Made by a program: the position numbers and the translations under genes
NCBI GenBank assembly: GCA_964558415.1
Contig: CAZLDI010000008.1
Span: forward strand, 1-64,000
DNA length: 64,000 nt
Reading direction: 5' to 3'
From: CAZLDI01 sp964558415
GTDB taxonomy: Bacteria; Chloroflexota; Dehalococcoidia; SM23-28-2; RBG-16-64-32
Notes under the pieces: generated by a model
Database searches by the model: none
Seen by the model: only the letters and a program-made list of their open reading frames with translations
What the model was told of the DNA's origin: nothing
Shown here: positions 51,216 through 60,573 of the stretch, piece by piece
Position numbering within the stretch: position 1 is the first letter of the stretch
Layout of the letters: the number at the start of each line of letters is the position of its first letter

Positions 51216-53527
51216 CGCGCCACCTCCCGCTGCCCCGCTTGCAGCAATCGCCAGATCTTCTCGGCTTTCAGGGGCATGTCTACGTGCCGTACTCCGAAGG
51301 GTGCTAAGGCATCGACCGCGGCGTTGACCACTGCGCCCGCCGCTGCGATGGTCCCGGCCTCCCCCACACCCTTGGCGCCCAACTCGTTTACGGGCGTGGG
51401 CGTCTCGGTGCGGTCCGTCTCATACCTCGGGAGCATGTTCGCGGTAGGGATGGCATAGTCCATGAGGCTGCCGCTGAGAAGCTGACCCGAATCGTCGTAC
51501 ACCGCCTCCTCATAAAGGGCCTGGCCGATGCCCTGAGCGATGCCGCCGTGGATCTGACCGTCCACCAGAAGGGGGTTTATTACGGTGCCGCAGTCGTCCA
51601 CAGCCACATAGCGCAGCAACTTCGGCTCCCCGGTCTGCGCTTCGATCTCTATCACGGCGATGTGCGTTCCGAACGGGAAAGTGGAGTTAGATGGCCCGAA
51701 GAAGCTTGTGGCCTCCAGCCCGGCCTCCGTGTTCGGGGGCAGGTTCGCGCCCGCGTAGGCCGCCGCAGCGATCTCAGGCAAGGTCAATGCTGACTCCGGG
51801 TGGCCACGGATGTACATCCTGCCCTCGGCGTAAACGACGTCGTCGGGCAACGCCTCCAGCATGTGGCCTGCCAATCGCGTGGCCTTCTCCCGGATCTTGG
51901 CGGTGCACATCATTATTGCAGGGCCTCCGACGGCAGTGGCGCGGCTGCCGAAGGTGCCTACGCCTGTCGCCACCACAGCGGTATCGCCGTGAAGCACGAC
52001 GACATCATCGATAGGCACCCCCAGCTCATCGGCGGCGAGCTGCGCGAAAGTTGTCTCCTGTCCCTGGCCGTGGGGCGACGCGCCGGTCAGCACGGTCACC
52101 TTCCCTGAGCCTTCCACCCGCACGGTGGCGCTTTCCCACGGGCCGAGGCCGCAGATCTCCACGTAGGTGGAAAATCCTATCCCCAGGTACCTGCCCTCTT
52201 GCCGCAGGCGCGCCTGCTCCTCTCGCAGTTGCCGGTAGTCCAGCAGCTCGAGGGCGCGGTTCAATGCCAGCTCGTAGTCACCGCTGTCGTAGATCGCGCC
52301 TGAAAGCGTGGTATAGGGGAACGCGGCCGGCTGGATAAAGTTGCGCCGGCGTACGTCCACAGGATCCAGGCCGAGCTCAGCGGCGAGTACATCGACGATC
52401 CGTTCCACATAATACGCGGCCTCGGGTCGGCCCGCCCCTCGGTATGCATCTACCGGGGTCTTGTTGGTCAGCACGCCCAACACTTCGCACTTCAGGTTCG
52501 GAATGTCGTAGCAGCCGGTGGCCATCAAGCCGGTCAGAGTCGGGACGAGCGGTGTAAACAACTGGTGGTAGGCGCCCAGATCGGCAATGATGCGCATGCG
52601 CAGGCCGGTGATTGCGCCGCTTCGTTTCGCTGCGGCCTCGACGTAAGCGACCTGGTCGCGACCGTGTGTGGTTGCCAGGAAGTTCTCGGAGCGGTCCTCT
52701 ATCCACTTGACGGGCTTGCCCACCGTCATCGCGGCGACGGCGGCGATGATCTCCTCGGCGTAGACGTTGAGTTTGCAGCCGAAGCCTCCGCCCACCTCCG
52801 GGGCGATGACGCGGACCTTATTTTCTGCCAGATTCATCAGCGCGGCCACCTGGCTGCGCAGGGTGTGGGGGATCTGGGTGGATGACCAGAGCGTCAGGCT
52901 GCCGGCGCCACGGTCGTATTGGGCCACCACCCCCCGGGTCTCCATGGGCATAGGGATCAGCCGCTGGTTGGTCATCCTCTGCTTGACCACGACCTCCGCC
53001 TCGCGGAAGGCCTCTTCGATATCGCCTCCACCCGCCTCCCAGTGATACGCGAGGTTCGTCCCGAGACCTTCGTGGACGAGGGTCGAGCCGTCCTCTATAG
53101 CCTTTTCCGGGTTGCTGACCGCCGGCAGTGGATCGTACTCCACCTCAATCAGATCAAGGGCGTCGCGGGCCACGTAGCGGTCGCTGGCGACGACGGCTGC
53201 GACTGCTTGACCCACGTGGTGCACCTTGTCTATGGCCAGCGAGAAATGCTCGGGAACCTTCAGGTCTTCCACCCCGCCGAACGTCGGAAGGGGCGCGCTC
53301 AGCCGACGTACGTCCTCTCCGGTGAGGACGGCGAGGACTCCGGGTGCCTGCCGGGCTTTGCTGACGTCGATCTTACGGATGCGGGCGTGGGCGTGGAAGC
53401 TGCGGAGGATCGCGAGGTGCTGCATATCGTAGAGCCTGATGTCGTCGGCATACGTTGCTGCTCCGGTGATCAGGCGCGGGTCCTCGCGGCGCTTGATCCG
53501 CGCCCCGACCATTCGCGATATCGCCAT
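51212..53527 (-). CDS. coxL: Molybdopterin large subunit, form-II CoxL-like hydroxylase
   Basis: 771 residues of the xanthine-oxidase family with the two molybdopterin halves (RMVGARIKRREDPRLITG at the start, VGGGFGCKLNVYAEE, ASPHGQGQETTFAQ, ELGAKGVGEAGTIAAAGA near the end). The active-site loop reads AYRGAGR, the form-II signature. The Cu-dependent CO dehydrogenase form I has AYxCSFR instead. It is therefore probably a hydroxylase of an aromatic, purine or aldehyde substrate. It follows the small subunit by 12 bases. Confidence 0.93.
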   Translation of the reverse strand: MAISRMVGARIKRREDPRLITGAATYADDIRLYDMQHLAILRSFHAHARIRKIDVSKARQAPGVLAVLTGEDVRRLSAPLPTFGGVEDLKVPEHFSLAIDKVHHVGQAVAAVVASDRYVARDALDLIEVEYDPLPAVSNPEKAIEDGSTLVHEGLGTNLAYHWEAGGGDIEEAFREAEVVVKQRMTNQRLIPMPMETRGVVAQYDRGAGSLTLWSSTQIPHTLRSQVAALMNLAENKVRVIAPEVGGGFGCKLNVYAEEIIAAVAAMTVGKPVKWIEDRSENFLATTHGRDQVAYVEAAAKRSGAITGLRMRIIADLGAYHQLFTPLVPTLTGLMATGCYDIPNLKCEVLGVLTNKTPVDAYRGAGRPEAAYYVERIVDVLAAELGLDPVDVRRRNFIQPAAFPYTTLSGAIYDSGDYELALNRALELLDYRQLREEQARLRQEGRYLGIGFSTYVEICGLGPWESATVRVEGSGKVTVLTGASPHGQGQETTFAQLAADELGVPIDDVVVLHGDTAVVATGVGTFGSRATAVGGPAIMMCTAKIREKATRLAGHMLEALPDDVVYAEGRMYIRGHPESALTLPEIAAAAYAGANLPPNTEAGLEATSFFGPSNSTFPFGTHIAVIEIEAQTGEPKLLRYVAVDDCGTVINPLLVDGQIHGGIAQGIGQALYEEAVYDDSGQLLSGSLMDYAIPTANMLPRYETDRTETPTPVNELGAKGVGEAGTIAAAGAVVNAAVDALAPFGVRHVDMPLKAEKIWRLLQAGQREVAR

Positions 53528-53539
53528 GGCTGACCTCCT

Positions 53540-54010
53540 CTACCCTCTTGCAGTGCGGGCGGCATGGACGACCGCGTTCACGATGTGCTGGTACCCCGTG
53601 CAGCGGCAGAGATTGCCATCGATGCCCCTCCTGATCTGCTCTTCAGAGGGGTCAGGGTTGTCGTTCAGGAGCTGGCACGCCGCCATGATCATGCCGGGCG
53701 TACAGAAGCCACACTGCAGACCATGCTCCTCCCAGAACCCCTCCTGCAGCGGATGGAGTTGTCCGTCCCTGGCCAGTCCCTCGATGGTCATGATGTCCCC
53801 GCCGCTCGCCTGAACGGCGAACATCGTGCACGACTTAACCGCCGCGCCGTTGAACATTACCGTGCAGGCCCCGCACTGGCTCGTGTCGCAACCTATGTGC
53901 GTGCCCGTGAGGCCGGCGACTTCCCGAAGGTAATGGACCAGCAAGAGCCTGGGCTCGACTTCATGCTCGTGCTTCGTGCCGTTGATCGTCAACGCGATGG
54001 GGTGCTTCAT
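53540..54010 (-). CDS. coxS: [2Fe-2S] small subunit of the same hydroxylase (CoxS-like)
   Basis: 156 residues with both 2Fe-2S clusters: GCDTSQCGACTVMFNG (plant-type ferredoxin part, with a third Cys, SCTMFA) and CGFCTPGMIMA with CRCTGYQ in the C-terminal helical part. ATG 54010 has GGGAG about 9 bases upstream. It is the first gene of the S-L-M operon, behind the promoter at 54123-54150. Confidence 0.93.
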   Translation of the reverse strand: MKHPIALTINGTKHEHEVEPRLLLVHYLREVAGLTGTHIGCDTSQCGACTVMFNGAAVKSCTMFAVQASGGDIMTIEGLARDGQLHPLQEGFWEEHGLQCGFCTPGMIMAACQLLNDNPDPSEEQIRRGIDGNLCRCTGYQHIVNAVVHAARTARG

Positions 54011-54122
54011 CGTTGGCTCCCTTTGATCTTGCTGGTAGACGGATCGCCTCAAGGCGACCGCAAGGCGTCTCTAAGTCAGCAGGATAAGGCTGGCATGGGT
54101 CTCAAGCAGATTAATGGAACCC

Positions 54123-54150
54123 ATCATACTCCGCGTCGCGGGGTTGTCAA
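54123..54150 (-). promoter_or_regulatory. Promoter of the cox-like operon with inverted repeat in spacer
   Basis: On the minus strand TTGACA (54145-54150), 16 bases, TATGAT (54123-54128). The spacer contains CCGCG-N1-CGCGG, a 5-bp inverted repeat that could be an operator. The leader to ATG 54010 is about 106 bases. Confidence 0.6.
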
Positions 54151-54221
54151 AGCGGCAGCAGGCGTTCGCTCGGACGATTGGTCCTCGAGCGCACGAAGCA
54201 ACGGTCGAGGAGAGAAGAAAC

Positions 54222-54296
<75 letters not shown>

Positions 54297-54447
54297 CCCT
54301 GACCCCAACATTATACCCGCAGCCGGAGACGAGGCAAGCAGCAGTGACACCGCGCCCGACGTTTCTACACAGGCCTCCGACGCACAGCTTGACAGCCGGC
54401 GGAACCCGCGATTAGTGTCGCTGGTAGTGTTTGGTAGGAGGTAGCGG

Positions 54448-54885
54448 ATGCCGAAGTTTGCGCCGTCGATCGAGATCGACGCACCGAAAGAACACGTCTT
54501 CGCCCTGGCGGCTGACGTAACGAAGCAGCCGGACTGGGCGATCTTCATCAAGGAAGTCGCGATCAAGTCCGGCGACGGCAAGAGCGCCGGCACGACGGAT
54601 GAGACGGTGATCAAGATAGGTCCCCAGAAGCACAGGCTAGAGGGGACGTGGACGGAGTACACGCCCGGCGAGGTTCTGGGGCACAACTACACCGGATACC
54701 TGAAGCTGCGCGACCGTCTGACCTTCACTCCATCCGGTAACGGGACGCGCGTCCAGTGGAGCGTGGACTACACGCCGCCGTTCGGGATGCTCGGGAAGAT
54801 CATGGCAGCGTTCATGATGGCGCGTGTCTTCCAGAACGACGTCGAGGCCTCCCTCGACAACCTGAAGGCAGCGCTGGAGAGCTAA
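54448..54885 (+). CDS. SRPBCC-fold protein (CoxG/polyketide-cyclase-like)
   Basis: 145 residues of the START/Bet v1-like fold (IEIDAPKEHVFALAADVTKQPDW, RLEGTWTEYTPGEVLG, VQWSVDYTPPFGMLGKIMAA). It resembles the CoxG-like membrane-associated proteins often coded with molybdenum hydroxylases, though here it is on the opposite strand from coxSLM. ATG 54448 is preceded by GGAGG. The end overlaps the acyl-CoA dehydrogenase stop by 4 bases in convergent orientation. Confidence 0.8.
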   Translation: MPKFAPSIEIDAPKEHVFALAADVTKQPDWAIFIKEVAIKSGDGKSAGTTDETVIKIGPQKHRLEGTWTEYTPGEVLGHNYTGYLKLRDRLTFTPSGNGTRVQWSVDYTPPFGMLGKIMAAFMMARVFQNDVEASLDNLKAALES

Positions 54886-56024
54886 CCGCGCGGCAGGCCG
54901 AGACCGCGCAGTGCGATGATCTCCCGCTGGATCTCGGACGTGCCGGCGCCGATCGTGTCCTGAGCCGACGAGAGGTAGCCGTGAGGGATCGCGCCCTGCC
55001 ACGGCGCGCCCTGCCCGCCGTCCATCAGCCAGCCGTAGGGCCCGAGAATCGTCTCGCCCGCGACATACAACCGTTGAGCGAGCTCGGTGTTAAAGAGCTT
55101 GCACATCGCTGCCTGCGCCCGATAGTCGGCGCCCTCGCCGTGCATCTGGATAGCACGCTGCAGCAGCAGTCCGGCGACCTCGAAGTCCGCGCGTAGCTGC
55201 GCTAGCTCCTGGCGGGCAGTCGCGCCGTTTCGCGCAGCCCGGCGAAGTAGCGCCTGGAGTGCGCGCCTGTGCACGAACGGGCGGTAGATCGTGATACGCT
55301 CCACCCCCAGAGCTGACGTCAGTACAGCCCAGCCCTCGTTCTCCGCCCCGACCCGCTGGTGCGGCGGCACACGCACGTTCTCGAATACAGTTTCGTTGAA
55401 CCACGTATCGTCCAGGAGGTTGACAAGAGGGCGCACCTCAACGCCGGGGCTGTCCATCGGAACGATGAAGACCGAGATCCCCGCGTGCTTCGTATTGTCG
55501 CCGCCCGTCCGCACCGCCAGCCAGCAGTATTCGCTGGACTCCGCGCCGCTTGTGAAGACCTTGCGCCCGTTCACGACATAGTCGTCGCCATCGCGTACGG
55601 CCCGCGTCTGCAACGAGGCGAGGTCGGAGCCCGATTCCGGTTCGCTGTAGCCCAGGCAGAAGGTGATCTCGCCGCGCGCGAGGCGGGGCAGGTACTCGGA
55701 CTTCTGTGCCTCGCTCCCCGCCGCGAGGAGAAGGGGAGCCACGATGATCCGCGCGATCGCGTCGCTCGCCGGTCCACCGTGCAGCGCGATCTCCTCCTCC
55801 ACGATAAATTGCTCGCTGACCGGGCGGCTGCCGCCGCCGTACTCAACCGGCCAGCTGATGCCCAGCCAGCCTTTCGCGCCGATCTTCAGCTCGAACTCTC
55901 GTGCCGGCATGTAACCGGGGGGCATCGGCGCCGGGTCCGCGTCGTGAGTGCCGAGCTCACCCGTGAGGTAATCGCAGACCTCCCGCCGCAACGTCTCTTC
56001 GTGAGGCTTCAAGCGGAAGTCCAT
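54882..56024 (-). CDS. Acyl-CoA dehydrogenase
   Basis: 380 residues of the FAD-dependent acyl-CoA dehydrogenase family: GWLGISWPVEYGG near the start, CLGYSEPESGSDLASLQTRA (FAD-binding), NGRKVFTSGAE, VRVPPHQRVGAENEGW, and the C-terminal GAGTSEIQREIIA. It would form a trans-2-enoyl-CoA from a saturated acyl-CoA and pass electrons to an electron-transfer flavoprotein. It ends at 54882, overlapping the SRPBCC gene on the other strand. The chain-length preference is unknown. Confidence 0.92.
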   Translation of the reverse strand: MDFRLKPHEETLRREVCDYLTGELGTHDADPAPMPPGYMPAREFELKIGAKGWLGISWPVEYGGGSRPVSEQFIVEEEIALHGGPASDAIARIIVAPLLLAAGSEAQKSEYLPRLARGEITFCLGYSEPESGSDLASLQTRAVRDGDDYVVNGRKVFTSGAESSEYCWLAVRTGGDNTKHAGISVFIVPMDSPGVEVRPLVNLLDDTWFNETVFENVRVPPHQRVGAENEGWAVLTSALGVERITIYRPFVHRRALQALLRRAARNGATARQELAQLRADFEVAGLLLQRAIQMHGEGADYRAQAAMCKLFNTELAQRLYVAGETILGPYGWLMDGGQGAPWQGAIPHGYLSSAQDTIGAGTSEIQREIIALRGLGLPRG

Positions 56025-56080
56025 GGCGCCATGATTATACGTTCAACCAAACAGGACGCGCAGTTCGGGAGAACGGGTGC

Positions 56081-56086
56081 TACAAT
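56081..56086 (+). promoter_or_regulatory. -10 box of the 2-oxoacid dehydrogenase operon
   Basis: TACAAT, preceded by TGC (extended -10-like), lies 49 bases before GTG 56136. No clear -35 is seen. It is the only candidate promoter for the operon that ends with lipB. Confidence 0.45.
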
Positions 56087-56135
56087 TGGTTCGGTGGGAG
56101 GGCCGCCGGCGGAACGAATAGTGTAAAGGCGGTTC

Positions 56136-57518
56136 GTGGACGATCTCGACCTAGTAGTCATTGGCGGTGGGACGGGCGGCTACACAGCCGCCATTCACGC
56201 TACCCAATTGGGTCTCACCGCGGCGATCATAGAGCGCGACAAGATCGGCGGCACTTGCCTCCATCACGGTTGCATCCCAACCAAAGCCTGGCTGGAGAGC
56301 GCGGATTTGCTGGCGCGTGTCCGCAACGCCGGCGTATTCGGCGTCAACGTCGAGGGCGTGTCCCTTGACTTCTCCACCGTCGTCTCAAGGCAGCAGAAGG
56401 TCGTCGAGACGCTGCACAAGAGCCTGCGCTCGGTCATCCAGAAGCACAAGATCGAGATGATTGAGGGAGAGGCTCGCCTCCTCTCTCCGACTCAAGTCGC
56501 GGTCGGCGACCGGACGTTAACGGCGAGGAACGTCGTTGTCGCCACGGGTTCGCGACCGAAGGACATACCCGGCCTGGCGGTGGACGGCGAGAGGATTCTG
56601 ACGAGCGATCATGTGCTGCGGATGGATAAGCCGCCGCGTTCCATCGTGATCGTCGGCGCCGGCGCGGTGGGCTGCGAATTCGCGTCGTTCTTCATCGATA
56701 TCGGGACCAAGGTGACGCTCATCGAGATGATGCCGTTGATCGTACCTCTTGAAGATGCAGATGTTGGTCGCGCACTCGGGAAGATACTGGTGGCCCGGGG
56801 CGTCAACGTTATGACATCCGCGCGCGTCTTACCGGACAGGACACGCAGCTATGACGGTAAGGTGGAGTTGATCGTGGAGCACGAAGGCGCCGAAAAGCAG
56901 GTGGCCAGCGAAGTGGCCCTGGTGGCGGTTGGCCGCGAAGCGACGACCGAAGCCCTGGGGCTGGACACGACGAAAGCCGTGCTGGAGCGCGGTTGGATCA
57001 AGGTGGATGACGCGTATCGCACCGACGACCCGAACGTATATGCCGTCGGCGACGCGATCGGCGGGCTTCTGCTGGCGCACGTCGCGGGTGCCGAAGGGTT
57101 CATCGCCGCGGAAGTGATCGCAGGCAAGGACGCCGAGAAGCTCGACTATAACCGCGTGCCGCGGGTGACGTATAGCCACCCACAGGTCGCCTCGGTCGGG
57201 CTGTCGGAGCAGCAGGCGAAGGACGCTGGGCACAACGTCAAGACGCAGCGCTTCTCCTTCCGCAATAACGCCATGGCGCTCATCAGGGACGAGCCTGATG
57301 GTTTCGCGAAGGTGGTGTACGACGCCGACTCGCGGGATCTTCTCGGCGCGCACATCGTCGGGGCACAGGCGGGGGAGTTGATCGCAGAGGCGGCGCTCGC
57401 GCGCTTCCTTCAGGCGTCTGCCTGGGAGGTGGGTGCCAGCATCCACGCTCACCCGACCCTGAGCGAGGCGCTGGGAGAGGCGGCGCAGCTGTCTGCGGGG
57501 ATAAGCATTTACTGGTGA
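56136..57518 (+). CDS. lpdA: Dihydrolipoyl dehydrogenase (E3)
   Basis: 460 residues of the FAD/NAD-dependent disulfide oxidoreductase family. FAD site VIGGGTGGYTAA (8-19), redox-active disulfide GGTCLHHGCIPTKA (Cys41 and Cys46), NAD-binding VIVGAGAVGCEFASF, and the C-terminal HAHPTLSEA with the catalytic His-Glu pair of the partner subunit. It reoxidises the dihydrolipoamide of E2. GTG 56136 has AAAGG upstream. It is the first gene of the operon and overlaps the first E1alpha (GTGA). Confidence 0.95.
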   Translation: MDDLDLVVIGGGTGGYTAAIHATQLGLTAAIIERDKIGGTCLHHGCIPTKAWLESADLLARVRNAGVFGVNVEGVSLDFSTVVSRQQKVVETLHKSLRSVIQKHKIEMIEGEARLLSPTQVAVGDRTLTARNVVVATGSRPKDIPGLAVDGERILTSDHVLRMDKPPRSIVIVGAGAVGCEFASFFIDIGTKVTLIEMMPLIVPLEDADVGRALGKILVARGVNVMTSARVLPDRTRSYDGKVELIVEHEGAEKQVASEVALVAVGREATTEALGLDTTKAVLERGWIKVDDAYRTDDPNVYAVGDAIGGLLLAHVAGAEGFIAAEVIAGKDAEKLDYNRVPRVTYSHPQVASVGLSEQQAKDAGHNVKTQRFSFRNNAMALIRDEPDGFAKVVYDADSRDLLGAHIVGAQAGELIAEAALARFLQASAWEVGASIHAHPTLSEALGEAAQLSAGISIYW

Positions 57519-58561
57519 GCGGGAGGCGAGCGGAAGTGGTGTCGGTCAAGGAGGTTTCCGGCGCGGCCGGATTGAGCCACGAGCAACTGATAGAGGTCTA
57601 CTACAAGATGCTGCTGGCGCGAACGGTGGCGCAGAGAGAGCGCATGCTCAATCGCATGGGCAAGGGACCGTTCGCCGTAACCGGCGAAGGGCATGAAGCG
57701 GCGCAGGTGGGCACGGCCTTCGCGCTGAAACCGGGTCACGATTGGGCCGTGCCCTACTACCGCGACCTCGGCGTCGCCCTCACGATCGGTCAGACGCCGC
57801 GCGACCTGCTCCTGGCCCAACTGTCACGGGCGGAGGACATCAGCAGTGGCGGGCGCAATATGCCCTCGCACTTCAGCGACCCCGCTCTGCGCATCCTTTC
57901 GGGCTCGGCGCCGGTAGCCACGCACTTGCCGCACGCGGTGGGGATAGCGCTCGCTTCGAAGCTCCACGGAACCGACGAGGTGACCGCCGTTTACTTCGGC
58001 GATGGAGCGACGAGCACAGGCGACTGTCATGAGGCGATGAACTTCGCCGGCGTGCACAAGCTACCTGTAATCTTCGTCTGCGAGCACAACCAGTACGCGA
58101 TCTCCGTGCGCTGGACCAAACAGGCGGGCGTCGAGAACGTCGCGGTCCGCGCGAAGGGCTACGGCTTCCCGGGGGTCACGGTGGACGGGAACGACGTGCT
58201 AGCCGTCTATGCCGCGGCGAAAGAGGCCGTTGGGCGGGCGCGGCGCGGTGAGGGCGCGACCTTTATTGAGGCAAAGACCTACCGTCTCGTGCCGCACACC
58301 AGCGACGACGACGACCGCCGATACCGGTCCGCGCAAGAGGTAGAGGAATGGAAGAAGAAGGACCCGATCACCCGCTTTGGGTCCTGGTTGGAGCGTAACG
58401 GTGTGCTCGACCGCGGCGGTCTGGAGGCGATGCAGGAGCGTGTCGCCCGTGAAGTGGATGAGGCAACTGAATACGCTGAGAGGGCGCCCACGCCGGCGCC
58501 CGAGTCCGCGCTCGAGCGGGTCATGATCGATTCGAACGGCAAGTTGCGGGAGAAGGGCTAG
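57515..58561 (+). CDS. 2-oxoacid dehydrogenase E1 alpha (first copy)
   Basis: 348 residues. The thiamine pyrophosphate site is GDGATSTGDCHEAMNF (near 162) to EHNQYAIS. The phosphorylation-loop region (YRLVPHTSDDDDRRYRS) is typical of branched-chain or acetoin-type E1alpha. It shares most of its sequence with the next gene. GTG 57515 overlaps the lpdA stop; GTG 57536, with a GGGAGG upstream, is a possible alternative. It forms the alpha2-beta2 E1 with the beta subunit at 59573. Confidence 0.92.
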   Translation: MSGRRAEVVSVKEVSGAAGLSHEQLIEVYYKMLLARTVAQRERMLNRMGKGPFAVTGEGHEAAQVGTAFALKPGHDWAVPYYRDLGVALTIGQTPRDLLLAQLSRAEDISSGGRNMPSHFSDPALRILSGSAPVATHLPHAVGIALASKLHGTDEVTAVYFGDGATSTGDCHEAMNFAGVHKLPVIFVCEHNQYAISVRWTKQAGVENVAVRAKGYGFPGVTVDGNDVLAVYAAAKEAVGRARRGEGATFIEAKTYRLVPHTSDDDDRRYRSAQEVEEWKKKDPITRFGSWLERNGVLDRGGLEAMQERVAREVDEATEYAERAPTPAPESALERVMIDSNGKLREKG

Positions 58562-58566
58562 GAAAT

Positions 58567-59580
58567 ATGCCTGCAGTGAAAACGGCGCCCGACATGCTTG
58601 GACTGAGCGAGGAGCAGCTCCGGGAGATCTACCGCAAGATGCTGCTCTCACGCTCGCTGAGTGTGCGCCAGCGGCTGCTTCAGCGGATGGGCAAGGGGTC
58701 CATCACCTACAGCGGCGAGGGGCACGAAGCCGCCCAGGTGGGGACGGCGTACGCGCTGACGCCCGGCAAGGACTGGCTCTACACCTACTACCGGGACGTC
58801 GGCGTCGCGGTCGCCATTGGCATGACGGCGCGGGACATCCTGACCAGCTTTTTCGCCACCCGCGACGACGTGAGCAGCGGCGGCCGCAACATGCCATCGC
58901 ACTACAGCCACGCCGGTCTGCGCATCGTTTCGCAGGGAGCGCCGGTCAACACGCAGTCCCCGCAGGCCGCGGGTACCGCCCTCGCCTCGAAGTTGCGCGG
59001 CCTCGACGAAGTAACCGCGGTCTACTTCGGCGACGGGGCGACCAGCCCCGGGGACTGTCACGAGGCGATGAACTTCGCAGGGGTGCACAGGCTACCGGTA
59101 ATCTTCGTGTGCGAGTTCAACGGATACGCGATATCAGTGAAATGGCGCAAGCAAGCTGCCGTGGAGAACGTGGCGGTGCGGGCCCAGGGATATGGCTTCC
59201 CCGGGGTCACCGTAGACGGCAACGATGTGCTCGCCGTCTACGCAGCCATGCGCGAGGCCGTGACCCGCGCGCGAAAGGGCGACGGCGCGACGTTCATTGA
59301 GGCGAAGACCTACCGGCTCGTGCCACATTCCAGTGACGACGACGACAAACGCTACCGGAGCAAGGACGAAGTGGAAGGATGGCAGCAGCGTGACCCCGTG
59401 TCAACGTTCGCGGTACAGCTGAAGGGCGCCGGCGTGCTGAGCGATGCCCAGGCAGAAGAGCTGGTTGCCGCGGTGAACCAGGAGGTAGATGAGGCGACAG
59501 ACTTCGCGGAGAACGCGCCGAAACCCGTGGCTGAGACGGCGGTTAGCCGAGTGTTCGTTGAGGAGAACCACAATGACTGA
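58567..59580 (+). CDS. 2-oxoacid dehydrogenase E1 alpha (second, tandem copy)
   Basis: 337 residues, clearly a duplicate of the first copy: identical blocks DEVTAVYFGDGATS, HEAMNFAGVH and GYGFPGVTVDGNDVLAVYAA. It differs in the TPP loop (EFNGYAIS instead of EHNQYAIS), the N-terminus and the C-terminus. Both copies keep the GDG motif, so both could be active. It starts 5 bases after the first copy. The duplication may give two substrate ranges or a hetero-tetramer with one beta. Confidence 0.92.
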   Translation: MPAVKTAPDMLGLSEEQLREIYRKMLLSRSLSVRQRLLQRMGKGSITYSGEGHEAAQVGTAYALTPGKDWLYTYYRDVGVAVAIGMTARDILTSFFATRDDVSSGGRNMPSHYSHAGLRIVSQGAPVNTQSPQAAGTALASKLRGLDEVTAVYFGDGATSPGDCHEAMNFAGVHRLPVIFVCEFNGYAISVKWRKQAAVENVAVRAQGYGFPGVTVDGNDVLAVYAAMREAVTRARKGDGATFIEAKTYRLVPHSSDDDDKRYRSKDEVEGWQQRDPVSTFAVQLKGAGVLSDAQAEELVAAVNQEVDEATDFAENAPKPVAETAVSRVFVEENHND

Positions 59581-60556
59581 GAAAACGATGATCGAAGCCG
59601 TGCGTGACGCGATGTTCGAGGAGATGCAGCGTGACGAGCGCGTCATCGTGTTGGGCGAGGATGTAGGCGAGGGCGGCGTATTTCGCGCGACCGACGGGCT
59701 CGCCAAGGAGTTCGGCCCTGAGCGCTGCATGGATACGCCGCTTGCAGAGGCCTGCATCGTTGGCGCGGCGATCGGATTGTCTGTCAACGGGATCATCCCG
59801 ATCGCCGAGATTCAGTTCGCAGACTTCAGCCACCCCGCGTTCGACCAGATAGTAAGCGAAGCCGCGCGGCTGTACTACCGCTCCAACGGCACCTGGAGCT
59901 GCCCCATCACGGTGCGGATGCCCTACGGCGCCGGCGTGCACGGCGGCCCGTACCACTCCCAGAGCGTCGAGGCGTTCTACGCCCACGTTCCGGGGCTCAA
60001 GGTCGTCTGCGTGGCGACTCCCTACGATGCCAAGGGTCTGCTCAAGGCTGCCGTCCGAGACCCTAACCCGGTCGTGTTCCTCGAGCACAAGAAGGCGTAC
60101 CGGCTCTACCGGCAAGAGGTGCCGGACGATGATTTCGTCCTCCCGATCGGCGTCGCGGACGTCAAGCGCGGGGGGTCGGATATCACCCTGGTCACCTATG
60201 GGATGATGGTTCACCACTCGCTCAAGGCCGCTGAGTCCGTGCAGGCGGAGGAGGGAGTGAGCGTGGAGGTGATTGACCTCCGCACGGTCTCCCCGTGGGA
60301 CCGCGAGTGTGTGCTGAAGTCAGTGAAGAAGACCGGCAAGGCCCTCATCGTATACGAGGACAACCTCACCGGCGGCTTCGGGGCGGAAGTCGCCGCGACG
60401 ATTGCGGAGCACGCCTTCGATTCGCTGGACGGGCCCGTGATGCGCGTCGCCTCCCCGGACGTGCCGATAGCGCCGTATTCCGGGATACTGGAAGAGTACA
60501 TCCTGCCGAACCCGGAGAAGATCGCCCAAGCGATTCGCAAACTCGCTGCGTACTAG
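59573..60556 (+). CDS. 2-oxoacid dehydrogenase E1 beta
   Basis: 327 residues from ATG 59573 (GAGGAG upstream; overlaps the second E1alpha stop). Family motifs: VIVLGEDVGEGGVFRAT (with the catalytic Glu), DTPLAEACIVGAAIG, EIQFADFSHPAFDQIV, MPYGAGVHGGPYHSQS and, near the end, ASPDVPIAPYSGILEEY. There is only one beta gene for two alpha genes. Confidence 0.94.
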   Translation: MTEKTMIEAVRDAMFEEMQRDERVIVLGEDVGEGGVFRATDGLAKEFGPERCMDTPLAEACIVGAAIGLSVNGIIPIAEIQFADFSHPAFDQIVSEAARLYYRSNGTWSCPITVRMPYGAGVHGGPYHSQSVEAFYAHVPGLKVVCVATPYDAKGLLKAAVRDPNPVVFLEHKKAYRLYRQEVPDDDFVLPIGVADVKRGGSDITLVTYGMMVHHSLKAAESVQAEEGVSVEVIDLRTVSPWDRECVLKSVKKTGKALIVYEDNLTGGFGAEVAATIAEHAFDSLDGPVMRVASPDVPIAPYSGILEEYILPNPEKIAQAIRKLAAY

Positions 60557-60573
60557 CCCAGAGGGAGGGGCCG

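Noticed and set aside
51212..53527. True aerobic CO dehydrogenase
   Set aside because: The active-site loop is AYRGAGR, not AYxCSFR of the Cu-dependent form I enzyme.
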